A DNA stretch of 43,903 bases from JBKQHQ01 sp052148715 (GCA_052148715.1 JBKQHQ010000224.1:1-43903); one strand, 5' to 3'; numbered from the stretch's first letter, positions 1 to 8,994 are shown. Made by a program: numbers and translations. The notes: generated by a model from the sequence alone, not told the origin.

Positions 1-279
1 GTCCGCGAGGCCTGCACCGATCCTTTCGGCCGAAATGGACTCGCCGGCGAGTAATCTGCACCAGCAACGCCTACGTCTTCACCGACCCGGCGGCTTCTAA
101 GTCCAAAAGCCAGGCTGGAACTAAATCCGATATCAAAAAATATCCACGAACAGCTTCTATCCAGTGGTTAGCCAAGGATCAACCAACCATGCTGAACCGC
201 CCAAACCGCGGCGTCACAACGCTGTGTCACAATTGCACGCCACGCTTCGGTGCGCGTTTCTACATGGCTATACAACGCA

Positions 280-300
280 GCACTACACAGCGTGTAGTGC
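280..300. promoter_or_regulatory. Perfect 21-nt palindrome, operator-like
   Basis: Two perfect 9-base arms (280-288 and 292-300) flank a 3-base centre. The palindrome lies 8 bases before an ATG at 308 and just after a TATAC-containing stretch near 269-274 that could be a -10 element. This layout resembles the operator of an autoregulated small gene such as an antitoxin, but the frame starting at 308 has no recognisable product, so it may be the remnant of a promoter whose gene is gone. It could also be a transcript hairpin. Confidence 0.35.
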
Positions 301-480
301 AACAACGATGAGCATGAGCAGAGCTGCGTTCAGTAGGTCGTTAATCTCAGGGCATTGCGAGGCGTCAGATTTAGACTGTCAACATCTCACCCATTGCGAC
401 ACGGTAGGCACCGCAGCGCAGATGCCGCCACTTGGCGGCGGCTGTTGGCATCTTCAGCAGCGGTACTTAGGCGTGGGCGC

Positions 481-670
481 GCAGCGTAATAACAGCGCTG
501 CTAGCCCGTTCCAATGGACCACAATTCCCTCAGAACAGGGAATGAGCAGGGGCTGTTGCGGCATCAACGGCCTCCTCCGGCCGCAGCGGTGGCCGTACGC
601 GCGTTAAGCGGGCGGTGACCCCGGGGGGGATGCCCCCCGATTGCCAAAACGCACCATGGCGGCCCGCCTC
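481..670. repeat. Tandem duplication, unit 1
   Basis: Unit 1 starts with an 80-base block (481-560) matching 674-754 with one substitution and one extra G in the second copy. It continues with a block near 562-654 that reappears, diverged and interrupted, at 833-971, and closes with GGCGGCCCGCCTC, which also closes unit 2. The first block holds a hairpin with 7-base arms ATTCCCT (524-530) and AGGGAAT (537-543). No protein or RNA family was recognised. Confidence 0.8.
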
Positions 671-673
671 GAC

Positions 674-1005
674 GCAGCGTGATAACAGCGCTGCTAGCCC
701 GTTCCAATGGACCACAATTCCCTCAGAACAGGGAATGAGCAGGGGGCTGTTGCGTCCGGGCGCCTGGCCTTCGGGTGGCGGTAACATCCATGAGCCGGTC
801 GCAGCGGGCGCGCCTCGGCCTCGCTCGATGGGCATCAGCGGCCTCCTCCGCAGTTTGGCCGCATGGTCACCGCCCTGGTCGGAAGGGTTTCCTCAGGCCG
901 CAGCGGTGGCCGTACGCACGTTAATCGGGCCGTGAACCCCCCAGGATGACCCACGGTCGCCAAAACGCACCAAGTGGCCATTTGCAGGACACGGCGGCCC
1001 GCCTC
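674..1005. repeat. Tandem duplication, unit 2 (with insertions)
   Basis: This is the second copy of the unit at 481-670. The 81-base front block (674-754) is nearly identical to the first copy. The rear block is split: CATCAGCGGCCTCCTCCG at 833-850 and the remainder at about 896-971. Extra sequence of roughly 80 and 45 bases lies between the parts. Near-identity of the front block against divergence of the rear suggests conversion or constraint on the front block. Confidence 0.75.
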
Positions 1006-1172
1006 AGTTCTCTATTCGGTCGACCCTTCGCGGCGGCGGCCGCTGTGCTGACAAGCGGCGAGAGGGTGCGCCGTCAAGTAACGGCGGAATGACCGCCCGG
1101 GCCGGCTGGCGTGCGGCCACGGTCCCAACTGCGCGACACTGTCACTATCGATATCGACAACAATACCGGCCG

Positions 1173-2000
1173 CTATTCGTAAAATTCCGGCGCCTTCTTC
1201 TGCGCGGCGGTTTGCGGCGCGTCGTGATTGATCCAAAGCAGCCCGTGCTCTTTGGCCAGAATGTCGGCGATGTGCTGCATTGAGGCGACGCTTTGTTCCT
1301 TGTTGACGTTCATTACCGGTACGCGGCGATTGTCCCAATTGTCCTTGAAGTGGACGGCGTCGCCCGAGAGCAAAACAGCGCCGGTCTTCGGCAGCCTCAC
1401 CAGCAGGGATTGGTGGCCGGGGGTATGCCCCGGCGTCGCAACGATCATCACGCTGCCGTCGCCGAACACGTCATGGTCGCCTTCGAGCTGGGTTGCCGGA
1501 TGCTCAGGCTTGAAGCGCTTGCCGCCGGATGCGGTCGGCCAGTCGTATTCGGCCTTCTGCACCAACAGCATTGCCTGAGGAAACAGCTCGACATTGCCGA
1601 TATGATCGGGATGGGTGTGCGAGATGGCGACGTAACGGATGTCAGCCGGCTTGACGCCGATCTGCTCGAGCTGCGCCGCGAGCGTCCTTGATCGGCGCCA
1701 TGTCGGTGATCCGTTCTGGCCCGGCTGGCCGTCGGGCATCGCGGCGACCGCGTCGGGAATTCCGGTATCCCACAGAAGAGAGCCCTGGGCGTGGTGGATG
1801 AGGTAGCAATTGTCGGACACGTCCAACGGCTTGCCGACATTCACGCCCGGCGACCAACGCGACTGGTCCGGGGCGTGTCCCTGACCGCAATCAAGCACGT
1901 AAAGTCGATCGACCCCAAGTTTATCCTGTTGTGCCAAGCTTGGCGTCACGGTGATGACGACCCATAACGCTGCCGCAATCATTAAGCGAATTGCCTGCAT
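1173..2000 (-). CDS. Secreted AttM-like MBL-fold hydrolase (putative AHL lactonase)
   Basis: This 275-residue metallo-beta-lactamase-fold protein is similar along its length to the AttM/AiiB-like N-acyl-homoserine-lactone lactonase family, which opens the lactone ring of quorum-sensing signals. The dizinc motif HTHPDH is at residues 128-133, with further ligands likely at H192, D214 and H259. Residues 1-24 form a signal peptide ending near SLAQ, so it should act in the periplasm or outside, whereas classical AttM is cytoplasmic. The start at 2000 was chosen for the GGAGAG ribosome-binding site just upstream and because it begins the signal peptide; a longer frame to 2243 exists. No luxI/luxR genes are nearby. 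The substrate is inferred and other lactones or esters are possible. Confidence 0.85.
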   Translation of the reverse strand: MQAIRLMIAAALWVVITVTPSLAQQDKLGVDRLYVLDCGQGHAPDQSRWSPGVNVGKPLDVSDNCYLIHHAQGSLLWDTGIPDAVAAMPDGQPGQNGSPTWRRSRTLAAQLEQIGVKPADIRYVAISHTHPDHIGNVELFPQAMLLVQKAEYDWPTASGGKRFKPEHPATQLEGDHDVFGDGSVMIVATPGHTPGHQSLLVRLPKTGAVLLSGDAVHFKDNWDNRRVPVMNVNKEQSVASMQHIADILAKEHGLLWINHDAPQTAAQKKAPEFYE

Positions 2001-2227
2001 GGCATCTCTCCTCTTCCGTCCTATAAAGCCCTCGACGTGCGCGAGCGCGCTAATGATTCCCGGTGGAAAACACCCGCCTCGCCTCTCGTATTCCCCGCCT
2101 CCGACCTGAGCACAGCCCACCCGTCTTGTCATGCGCCATGGCCTGACCGTAAAGATACCCAACAGTGTTTCAACACCATTGCGGCGGGAGGCCAAAATCC
2201 CCTGACCGGCCGCCTGAACCGAGACCG

Positions 2228-2677
2228 ATGCAACAGCCGCCACGACAGATCCCGCAGATGCCGCCGGTCCTGCTGTTCGCTGCGTCCGTGACCGGCGGCG
2301 TGTTGCTGGCGCTCGCGGTGCACATCATCACCAGCCGACTCGGCTTCGGCCTCGCCAGCGCCTGGCGCGACGCGCTGTCGGCCTCGGGAGATCAATTCCG
2401 GTCGGCGCTCGCCTGGTGGCTGATTGCAGCGGCTGGCGGCCTCGGCAGCTTCATCGCCGCGGTGCTGCTGACTGCCCCGCCGGCCCGAACGCGCACACGC
2501 ACGGCGGTGCAATGGAGCGTTCTCGGCGCCTTTTTGGTTCTGCTCGTCGGAGCCGAGCATTACGGCACCGGGGACGTCGGGATTCCCACGAAGATCAAGT
2601 TGCTCGCCGGCCTCGTCGCCTTGGGGCTCGGCGCCGGCATGGCGTTCTTCGGCACATATTTCGCGGTTCGGCGCTGA
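2228..2677 (+). CDS. Small three-TM membrane protein, unknown
   Basis: A 149-residue hypothetical membrane protein. After a short Pro/Gln-rich N-terminus come hydrophobic spans at about residues 13-35, 58-80 and 93-112, and a last span near 122-146 ending in a short basic tail. It is not similar to a family I can name. An in-frame ATG at 2165 would add 21 Pro/Arg-rich residues; 2228 is preferred because it sits directly before the first span, although neither start has a clear ribosome-binding site. It is divergent from the lactonase gene and 189 bases ahead of the binding-protein gene. Confidence 0.6.
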   Translation: MQQPPRQIPQMPPVLLFAASVTGGVLLALAVHIITSRLGFGLASAWRDALSASGDQFRSALAWWLIAAAGGLGSFIAAVLLTAPPARTRTRTAVQWSVLGAFLVLLVGAEHYGTGDVGIPTKIKLLAGLVALGLGAGMAFFGTYFAVRR

Positions 2678-2866
2678 GCCGCTTGCCGCCGGGCGATTCG
2701 TGTCGCCCACCCGCATTAGCGGTGTTGCGACCTGCCCACCTCGCCCAAGGCGTGGGCAAGGGCAGCAGATTCTGTCCGCGCAAAAAAAGCGTCTCCAGGG
2801 TTACGTTTTCCGGGGCTTTATCGTACATTCCGGCAGCACATCAGACGGTTTGTTTGGGAGGAGAGC

Positions 2867-4138
2867 ATGGCTCAAAAAGTATTCGGAAAGTTTGCAAGAT
2901 TCTTGCTGGCGTCGTTCGCCGCCGTAGGGTTGCTGGGCGCCCTGGCGGGGTCGCAGGCAGAGGCCGCCGATCCGATCAAGATCGGCTTCGGCATGGCCCT
3001 GACGGGTCCGCTTGCCGCCAACGGCAAGATGTCGCTCCTGGCCATGAAGATCTGGGAGGAGGACGTCAACGCCAAAGGCGGCCTGCTCGGACGTCCCGTC
3101 CAGCTCATCTATTATGACGATCAGAGCAATCCATCGACGGTGCCGGGCATCTACACAAAACTGCTCGACGTCGACAAGGTTGATTTCGCCGTCAGCGGCT
3201 ATGCCTCAACCCAGATCGCACCGGCAATGCCGATCATGATCGAGAAAAAGAAGCTGTTCCTCAGCCTGTTCGGCACCGGAATCAACGACGAGTTCAAGTA
3301 CGATCGATATTTCTCCATGCTGCCGACCGGCCCCAATCCGAAGCCGACTTACACCCAGCCCTACTTCGCCGTAGCCCTGGCGCAGAACCCCAAACCGCAG
3401 ACGATCGCGATCGTTGCCGCTGACGCCGAATTCGGGCGCAACGTGTCGGATGGCGCGAGAGAGAACGCGAAGAATGCCGGACTGAAAATTGTTTACGACA
3501 AGACCTATCCGCCGACGACCACCGACTTTGGGCCGATCGTGCGCGCAATTCAGGCCACCAATCCAGACCTTGTCGTCATTTGCTCCTATCCGCTTGATTC
3601 GGTCGGACTGGTGAAGGCGATCAACGAAATCGGGTTCAAGCCAAAGATGCTCGGCGGCGCCATGGTCGGCCTACAGGCCACCGTGTTCAAGACCCAGCTC
3701 GGCCCGCTGCTCAACGGCATCGTCAACTACGAGACCTGGATCCCAGCCAAGACGATGCAGTTCCCCGGCTCGATGGAGCTGTTGCAAAAATATCAGGCCA
3801 GGGCCGGTGCCGAAGGGGCCGATCCGCTCGGCTACTATATGCCGGTGTGGGCCTACGCCTATCTGCAGGTGCTCGGCCAGGCCATCGAGGCGACGAAGAG
3901 CCTCGAGGATGACAAGCTCGCGGACTACATCCGCAAGAGCACTTTTCCAACCGTGGTTGGCGAGGTGAAGTTCGGCGCCAAGGGCGAATGGGCGCAGAGC
4001 CGGATGCTGCTGGTTCAGTTCCAGAACGTCAAGGCCAACACCGTCGACGCGTTCCGCGATCTCTCGACCGAGGTGATCATTGCTCCGTCGGAATACAAGT
4101 CGGGCGACATCATCTATCCATACGAGAAAGCCAAATAA
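2867..4138 (+). CDS. Periplasmic binding protein, branched-chain amino-acid type
   Basis: This 423-residue type I periplasmic binding protein (LivJ/Peripla_BP_6 family) captures a ligand for an ABC importer or sensor. It has a signal peptide of about 34 residues ending in AEAADP, then the family's opening strand IKIGFGMALTGPLA and the GGLLGRPVQLIYYDDQSNP segment. The start is supported by GGGAGGAG at 2856-2863. No permease or ATPase gene flanks it, so it is an orphan; such orphans are common in Bradyrhizobium-like genomes and their ligands are often aromatic acids or amides rather than amino acids. The true ligand cannot be read from the sequence. Confidence 0.93.
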   Translation: MAQKVFGKFARFLLASFAAVGLLGALAGSQAEAADPIKIGFGMALTGPLAANGKMSLLAMKIWEEDVNAKGGLLGRPVQLIYYDDQSNPSTVPGIYTKLLDVDKVDFAVSGYASTQIAPAMPIMIEKKKLFLSLFGTGINDEFKYDRYFSMLPTGPNPKPTYTQPYFAVALAQNPKPQTIAIVAADAEFGRNVSDGARENAKNAGLKIVYDKTYPPTTTDFGPIVRAIQATNPDLVVICSYPLDSVGLVKAINEIGFKPKMLGGAMVGLQATVFKTQLGPLLNGIVNYETWIPAKTMQFPGSMELLQKYQARAGAEGADPLGYYMPVWAYAYLQVLGQAIEATKSLEDDKLADYIRKSTFPTVVGEVKFGAKGEWAQSRMLLVQFQNVKANTVDAFRDLSTEVIIAPSEYKSGDIIYPYEKAK

Positions 4139-4204
4139 GATTCGCCGAGGATTGTGGCGCCAGAGCGCGACGTGACATCGAGCTGTTTTGAGGCCGTCTT
4201 CTCA

Positions 4205-4235
4205 CTTCTCCCGCTTGCAACGCAAGCGGGAGAAG
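4205..4235. terminator. Strong hairpin between convergent genes
   Basis: A perfect 14-base stem (4205-4218 with 4222-4235) closes a 3-base loop between the binding-protein gene and the convergent hydrolase-OsmC gene. There is no clear T-tract on either strand; an A-rich stretch follows on the plus strand. It probably works as a shared terminator or transcript-stabilising hairpin. Confidence 0.55.
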
Positions 4236-4269
4236 AAAAGAACGACGCGCTAATTCCCCGAAACATGCG

Positions 4270-5508
4270 CTAGTCCCCTCCTCCGCTCGGTGGCCCCTCG
4301 ACGGTGCGGATCTCGACCTCAGACGTTAGCGTGCGGTGTACGGGGCATTTGTCGGCGATCTGCATCAGGCTTACGCGCTGCTCGTCACTGAGCTTGCCTT
4401 CAAGCGTGATCGTCCGTTCGATGCGGTCGATCATCCCCTCCTTGGTCTCGCAGGTCTGGCAGTCCTCTGCGTGGATCTTTGCCTGCGTCAGAGAGACGCG
4501 GACACGATCGAGCGGCAGCGCTTTGCGCTCGGCATAAAGGCGCAGCGTCATTGCCGTGCAGGCGCCCAGCGCCGCCAGCAAATAGTCGTAGGGAGAAGGG
4601 CCCGTGTCGAGCCCACCGGATCGCGCCGGTTCGTCGGCGAGGAAACGATGCGGGCCGGCAGTGACGGCTTGTTGAAACCGTCCGGCCCTGGTCTCGCGCA
4701 CCACGACGGCGCCCGCTTCCGCCTCGGCTTCAACGGAGACCTCGGCGGCGACGTCAAGATAGCGCTCGGCCCAGGCAGCGATGACATTGGCGACGTAGCT
4801 CGCGTCACTGCGGCGGCTGAGCAAGTGGTCCGCACCGCTGAGCGAGACGAAGCTCTTGGGATGCTGCGCGGCCAGGAAGATATGGCTCGCATTATCGATG
4901 CCGACCACATCGTCGGTCGGCGAATGGAAAACAAGCAATGCCTTGCGCAAGGTGGCAATGCGTTTGGTCAGGTTTTGCTCGGCGATGTCATCGAGCAGCT
5001 CGCGACGAATGCGAAATTGCCGCCCGGCCAGCGTGACCGTAACTTCGCCGTGCTCGCGAATGGCCGCCTCGTAGTCGTGCAGCAGGCCCGTGACATGCGC
5101 CGGATCGAAGGGCGCGCCGATGGTGGCCACGGCACGGGCTTCCGGAATGCCTCCGGCTGCTGCCAGCACCGCGGCGCCGCCAAGGCTATGCCCGATGAGA
5201 ATCGCCGGCGCGTGCATCGTGTTCCGCAGGTGGTCCGCGGCGGCGACAAGGTCGGCGACGTTGGAGGAGAACGTCGTGTTGGCGAACTCGCCTTCGCTCG
5301 AACCAAGCCCGGTGAAGTCGAAGCGCAACACGGCGATGCCGAGCGCCGTCAAGCCCTCGGCGATGCGCTTGGCCGCGCGACCGTCCTTGCTGCAGGTGAA
5401 GCAATGGGCGAACAGCGCATAGGCTCGGGTCTGGCCGACCGGGCGGTCGAGAAGCCCGGCGAGCCGATGGCCGTCTGCATTCGGAAAGTCAAGTCGCTCC
5501 GCTGGCAT
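4270..5508 (-). CDS. Alpha/beta hydrolase-OsmC fusion protein
   Basis: A 412-residue two-domain protein. Residues 1-255 are an alpha/beta hydrolase with the nucleophile elbow GHSLGG (Ser108). Residues from about 265 are an OsmC/Ohr-type domain with the two redox cysteines in LGACTAM and DKCPVHRTL. OsmC domains reduce organic hydroperoxides with thiols, so the fusion may hydrolyse an ester and detoxify a peroxide in the same molecule. This is a recognised bacterial architecture. The start at 5508 is preferred over 5529 because of the AGGGAG site before it and the conserved MPAERLDF beginning. It is convergent with the binding-protein gene. Confidence 0.9.
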   Translation of the reverse strand: MPAERLDFPNADGHRLAGLLDRPVGQTRAYALFAHCFTCSKDGRAAKRIAEGLTALGIAVLRFDFTGLGSSEGEFANTTFSSNVADLVAAADHLRNTMHAPAILIGHSLGGAAVLAAAGGIPEARAVATIGAPFDPAHVTGLLHDYEAAIREHGEVTVTLAGRQFRIRRELLDDIAEQNLTKRIATLRKALLVFHSPTDDVVGIDNASHIFLAAQHPKSFVSLSGADHLLSRRSDASYVANVIAAWAERYLDVAAEVSVEAEAEAGAVVVRETRAGRFQQAVTAGPHRFLADEPARSGGLDTGPSPYDYLLAALGACTAMTLRLYAERKALPLDRVRVSLTQAKIHAEDCQTCETKEGMIDRIERTITLEGKLSDEQRVSLMQIADKCPVHRTLTSEVEIRTVEGPPSGGGD

Positions 5509-5776
5509 CGCTGATCTCCCTGCGCACAAGGGCAGCGAGCGCCCGACCCTGGCTTCGCTCCCCAGCCGTCAATCGAAAACCCGTCCCCACGGAAAATACC
5601 ATGACTCCGGCGGTCGCGGCGTCCGGGCCAGGGCGCCCGTCACGCCGTTGGACGGCAACCAAAGTATTCCCTCGGCGCGCATGCATCAACGAACCGTGGT
5701 ACTCATGCATCTGCGGGCGCTCGGTACGTCCGCGGTTGCGACGACAGCGTTTGGGCAAAAAGGCGCCTCGGACAGT

Positions 5777-6259
5777 ATGAAAGTTTATACCGCAGGACCG
5801 CTCGGATTCTCAGAAGCGGGGCTCGCCTTTCACCGGAGCACGTTGCTCCCCGAGCTACGCCGCCTGGGCCACGAGGCTTTGGATCCTTGGACGCTGACCG
5901 ACCAGCGCAAGATCGATGCCGTGCGCAACATGCCGTATGGTTCAGAGAGACGCGAGGCGTGGCGGCAGCTCAATCTTGAAATCGGCAGCAACAACCAAGC
6001 GGCCATCGACCGCTGCGACCTCGTATTTGCCGTCTTGGACGGCGTCGATGTCGACAGCGGAACGGCCTCCGAGATCGGCTATGCCTTCGGCAAGGGAAAG
6101 CCGATCCTCGGATACCGCGGTGACTTCAGGCTCTCTGCGGACAACGAAGGCTCGCTGGTGAATCTTCAAGTCGAGTACTTCATACGGCGGAGCGGCGGCG
6201 ACATCATCACGCGCATCAGAGACCTCGGTGACGCGCTCGCAAGGATCGGGACTCCTTGA
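5777..6259 (+). CDS. Nucleoside 2-deoxyribosyltransferase-like protein
   Basis: A 160-residue protein of the nucleoside 2-deoxyribosyltransferase fold (PF05014), which includes true transferases and the DNPH1/Rcl hydrolases that cleave deoxynucleoside monophosphates. Visible features are the opening strand KVYTAGPLGFS, the CDLVFAVLDG strand, and the signature VDSGTASEIGYAFGKGKP with the likely catalytic Glu. Start: the ATG at 5777 begins exactly at the conserved first strand; the frame is open upstream to 5648, but that part is unlike the family. The ribosome-binding site is weak. Its role is probably nucleotide salvage or sanitation. Confidence 0.85.
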   Translation: MKVYTAGPLGFSEAGLAFHRSTLLPELRRLGHEALDPWTLTDQRKIDAVRNMPYGSERREAWRQLNLEIGSNNQAAIDRCDLVFAVLDGVDVDSGTASEIGYAFGKGKPILGYRGDFRLSADNEGSLVNLQVEYFIRRSGGDIITRIRDLGDALARIGTP

Positions 6260-6299
6260 TCAAATAAGTCGGCTGCGCACATCCCCGAAAATGCTCCGA

Positions 6300-7475
6300 T
6301 CACCGCACGAGCTCACGCATGGCGCGGTCAAGCCCTTCGAGCGTGAGCGGATACATCCGCCCGCCTAAGAGCTGGCGTACCATGCGGATGGTCTGGGTGA
6401 AGTCCCATTCGGGCTCGGCAACAGGATTGAGCCATACGCAGGCCGGATAGGTGCGCGCGACGCGCTCGAGCCAGACCGCGCCCGGCTCGTCATTGACATG
6501 CTCGACCGAACCCCCGGGCATGCTGAGCTCGTACGGAGACATCGACGCGTCGCCGACGATGATCACCTTGTAATCATGCGGATAGGTGTGCAGCACGTCC
6601 CAGGTCGGGGTCGTCTCCTGCCACCGCCGCCGGTTCTCCTTCCACACCCGCTCGTACAGGCAATTGTGGAAGTAGAAATGCTCCATATGCTTGAATTCCG
6701 TGCGCGCCGCCGAAAAGAGCTCTTCCGTAGCGCGCACGTGCCAATCCATCGAGCCGCCGATGTCGAAGAAGAGGAGAACCTTCACGGCATTATGCCGCTC
6801 CGGCCGCAGCTTCAGGTCGAGGTAGCCTCTGTGCGCAGTTTCGCGGATAGTGCCGTCGAGATCGAGCTCCTCGGGCGCGCCGGTGCGCGCGAATTTGCGC
6901 AGCCGCCGCAGAGCGAGCTTGATGTTGCGGGTGCCGAGCTCGACCTCGTCGTCGAGATCCTTGAACTCGCGCTTGTCCCACACCTTCACGGCGCGGAAGT
7001 TGCGGTTCTTGTCCTGGCCGATGCGCACGCCTTCGGGATGATAGCCGTAGGCCCCGAACGGTGACGTCCCGGCCGTCCCGATCCACTTGCTGCCGCCTTG
7101 GTGACGGCCCTTCTGCTCGGCGAGCCGCTGGCGCAAGGTTTCGAGCAGCTTGTCGAGACCGCCCAGCGCCTCGATCTGCTTCTTCTCCTCCTCGGTCAAA
7201 TATTTCTCGGCGAGCTTCTTCAGCCATTCCGCCGGGATTTCCCCCGCCGCGGCCTCGCTCATCAGCTCGATGCCTTTGAACACGTGGCCGAACACCCGAT
7301 CGAACTTGTCGAGATTGCGCTCGTCCTTCACCAGCGCCGCCCGCGCGAGATAGTAGAAGTCCTCGACGCGGCGGGAGGCGAGGTCGGCGTCCATCGCTTC
7401 CATGAGCGTCAGATATTCGCGCAGCGTCACCGGGACGCCCGCGGCTTTGAGCTCGTGCAGGAACGAGATGAACAT
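6300..7475 (-). CDS. CoxE-like VWA-domain protein
   Basis: A 391-residue protein of the CoxE/VWA family. The N-terminal part begins MFISFLHELKAAGVPVTLRE, as in homologues. The C-terminal von Willebrand A domain carries a MIDAS-type motif FDIGGSM (D-x-G-x-S) for a metal ion. In known systems such proteins pair with a MoxR-type AAA+ ATPase to remodel or insert metal into enzymes. No such ATPase is adjacent, so the partner must be elsewhere. Start 7475 is chosen from family similarity; the longer frame upstream to 7751 overlaps the divergent membrane-protein gene. The ribosome-binding site is weak. Confidence 0.85.
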   Translation of the reverse strand: MFISFLHELKAAGVPVTLREYLTLMEAMDADLASRRVEDFYYLARAALVKDERNLDKFDRVFGHVFKGIELMSEAAAGEIPAEWLKKLAEKYLTEEEKKQIEALGGLDKLLETLRQRLAEQKGRHQGGSKWIGTAGTSPFGAYGYHPEGVRIGQDKNRNFRAVKVWDKREFKDLDDEVELGTRNIKLALRRLRKFARTGAPEELDLDGTIRETAHRGYLDLKLRPERHNAVKVLLFFDIGGSMDWHVRATEELFSAARTEFKHMEHFYFHNCLYERVWKENRRRWQETTPTWDVLHTYPHDYKVIIVGDASMSPYELSMPGGSVEHVNDEPGAVWLERVARTYPACVWLNPVAEPEWDFTQTIRMVRQLLGGRMYPLTLEGLDRAMRELVR

Positions 7476-7565
7476 GACCGCAGGATAACGACTTGCGTGC
7501 CGGAATGGGAGGGGCGATTGCTGGGTCGGCCCGCCAGTCATGCTAGGCCCGTTGCCGAGGATCCA

Positions 7566-8993
7566 ATGACCTTCCCGCCTGCCGCAGCCGTCCGTCCGGC
7601 AAAGGCCGAAACAAGCGTATTCCGCACCATTCTGGCTTGGTGGCTCGCTTGGCCCGTTATGCTGCTTGTCCTGTTGGCGCCGGCGTTGTGGAACGGGTTT
7701 CCGCTGATCTTCGCCGATACCGGAGGCCACCTCGCGCGTCCTTTCGAGCACACCCTCGCGCTCGGCCGGTCGGCCTTTTATGGCGCTTTCCTAGCCGCCG
7801 GCATTCCCCTCGATTTCTGGCCCAACGTGCTCGTGCAAGCCGCTCTCACGGTTTGGCTGATCGTATTAAGCTTGCGGGCGCATGGATGCGACGGCCGTCC
7901 CGGCCTCGCGCTGCTGACGGTCATCGGTCTCGCCGTCCTCACCAGCCTCGCCTGGTTCGTGGGCCAGCTCATGCCGGACATCTTGTTACCGCTCGCGGCG
8001 CTCGGCCTGCATCTCTTGGCGTTTCGATCCGCGGCGCTGCGGCCGCTCGAAGTGGTCGCGCTGATTGCCGTCATCGCGGCCGCGATCGCGAGCCACATGG
8101 CGATCCTGGGTCTGAGCCTGGTGTTGATCGCGGCCTATGCCGCCCTCGCGCTCGCAAAACCCATCGGCAAGTTCATGCATTGGCCGCGCCCTGCCCCGCT
8201 TTATCCCGCGGCAGCGACGGCCGTCGGCGCCGCGCTTGCGCTCGTCTCGAACTTTGCGATCACCGGGCAGTTCGCGTTCACGCCCGGCGGCGAGACCTTT
8301 CTGTTCGGACGCCTGATCCAGGACGGCATTATCTCGCGCTATCTGGCCGAACATTGTCCGCAGGCATCAACCGCGCTGTGCCCCTACCGCGCGCAGCTCT
8401 CGAGCGTGGCGGACGACTGGCTGTGGGCCAACGATAGCCCGCTGCACAAAGTTGGCGGAGCGCAGGCATTTGCTCCCGAGGAACGCCGCATCATTGGCGA
8501 GACACTCGTGCTCTATCCCGGCATGCACCTCGCCGCGGCGTCGCGCGCGACGCTTGGCCAGTTGCACACGATGCGCACGGTCGTCAGCACCGACCCCGGG
8601 GACAATGCCGACGCTCGCGAGCAGATTGAGCACCTGGCACCCGGCACGCTGCCGCGGTTTTACGCCGCGCGCCAGCAGCGGGCAACGCTCGACATCGACG
8701 CCCTCAATCTCGTGCACGTTCCGGTGGCGGCGCTCTCGATGGCCGGGTTGATCGTCATCGTCACGCTCGGCCATTATCGGCGGGTCGAGCCCGCTACGGC
8801 GGCCTTGGCGGCGTCGGTGTTGATCGCGATCCTCGCCAACGCGGCGATTTGCGGCGTGTTCTCGAAAGCCAGCGACCGATATCAGAGCCGGCTGGTGTGG
8901 CTCGCGCCGTTCTGCGTCGGGCTCGCGGTGTTTAGGGCTTCTTGCCGAAATGCTGGCGCCCGTCTTCCGCAACAAGATGCGACCAACCTCTAA
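7566..8993 (+). CDS. Multi-pass membrane protein, unknown
   Basis: A 475-residue integral membrane protein with about ten hydrophobic spans. They are packed between residues 20 and 230 and again near 395-465, with a soluble loop of roughly 150 residues (about 240-390) between them. An acidic/aromatic early loop (LIFADTGGHLARPFEH) and the overall layout recall polytopic glycosyltransferase or mannosyltransferase-like proteins, but I cannot assign a family. Start 7566 precedes the first span; the gene is divergent from the VWA gene with 90 bases between starts. Its stop is one base from the stop of the convergent flavin hydroxylase gene. Confidence 0.7.
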   Translation: MTFPPAAAVRPAKAETSVFRTILAWWLAWPVMLLVLLAPALWNGFPLIFADTGGHLARPFEHTLALGRSAFYGAFLAAGIPLDFWPNVLVQAALTVWLIVLSLRAHGCDGRPGLALLTVIGLAVLTSLAWFVGQLMPDILLPLAALGLHLLAFRSAALRPLEVVALIAVIAAAIASHMAILGLSLVLIAAYAALALAKPIGKFMHWPRPAPLYPAAATAVGAALALVSNFAITGQFAFTPGGETFLFGRLIQDGIISRYLAEHCPQASTALCPYRAQLSSVADDWLWANDSPLHKVGGAQAFAPEERRIIGETLVLYPGMHLAAASRATLGQLHTMRTVVSTDPGDNADAREQIEHLAPGTLPRFYAARQQRATLDIDALNLVHVPVAALSMAGLIVIVTLGHYRRVEPATAALAASVLIAILANAAICGVFSKASDRYQSRLVWLAPFCVGLAVFRASCRNAGARLPQQDATNL

Positions 8994-8994
8994 G

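Larger units (their letters stand above)
1..1172. other. Gene-poor region with repeats
   Basis: I see no convincing gene in this stretch. Short open frames exist on both strands, but they resemble no family I know, lack ribosome-binding sites and are interrupted by the repeats. The first 480 bases look less GC-rich than the rest and read like degraded or acquired DNA; a frame open from the window edge ends at 98-100 and is too short to identify. Positions 481-1005 are a diverged tandem duplication. The rest, up to 1172, is the 3' flank of the lactonase gene. Confidence 0.6.

Noticed and set aside
1..1010. Insertion sequence remnant
   Set aside because: Repeats are direct and internal, with no terminal inverted repeats, target duplication or transposase-like translation that I can see.
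1640..1710. Possible pair of compensating frameshifts in the lactonase gene
   Set aside because: The segment around SPTWRRSRTLAAQ looked odd at first, but it fits the family pattern (ITWHRTRTLAAQ-like), so the frame is intact.
4336..5514. 392-codon plus-strand frame opposite the hydrolase-OsmC gene
   Set aside because: The minus-strand product has two complete domains; the plus-strand product is low-complexity and unlike any family.
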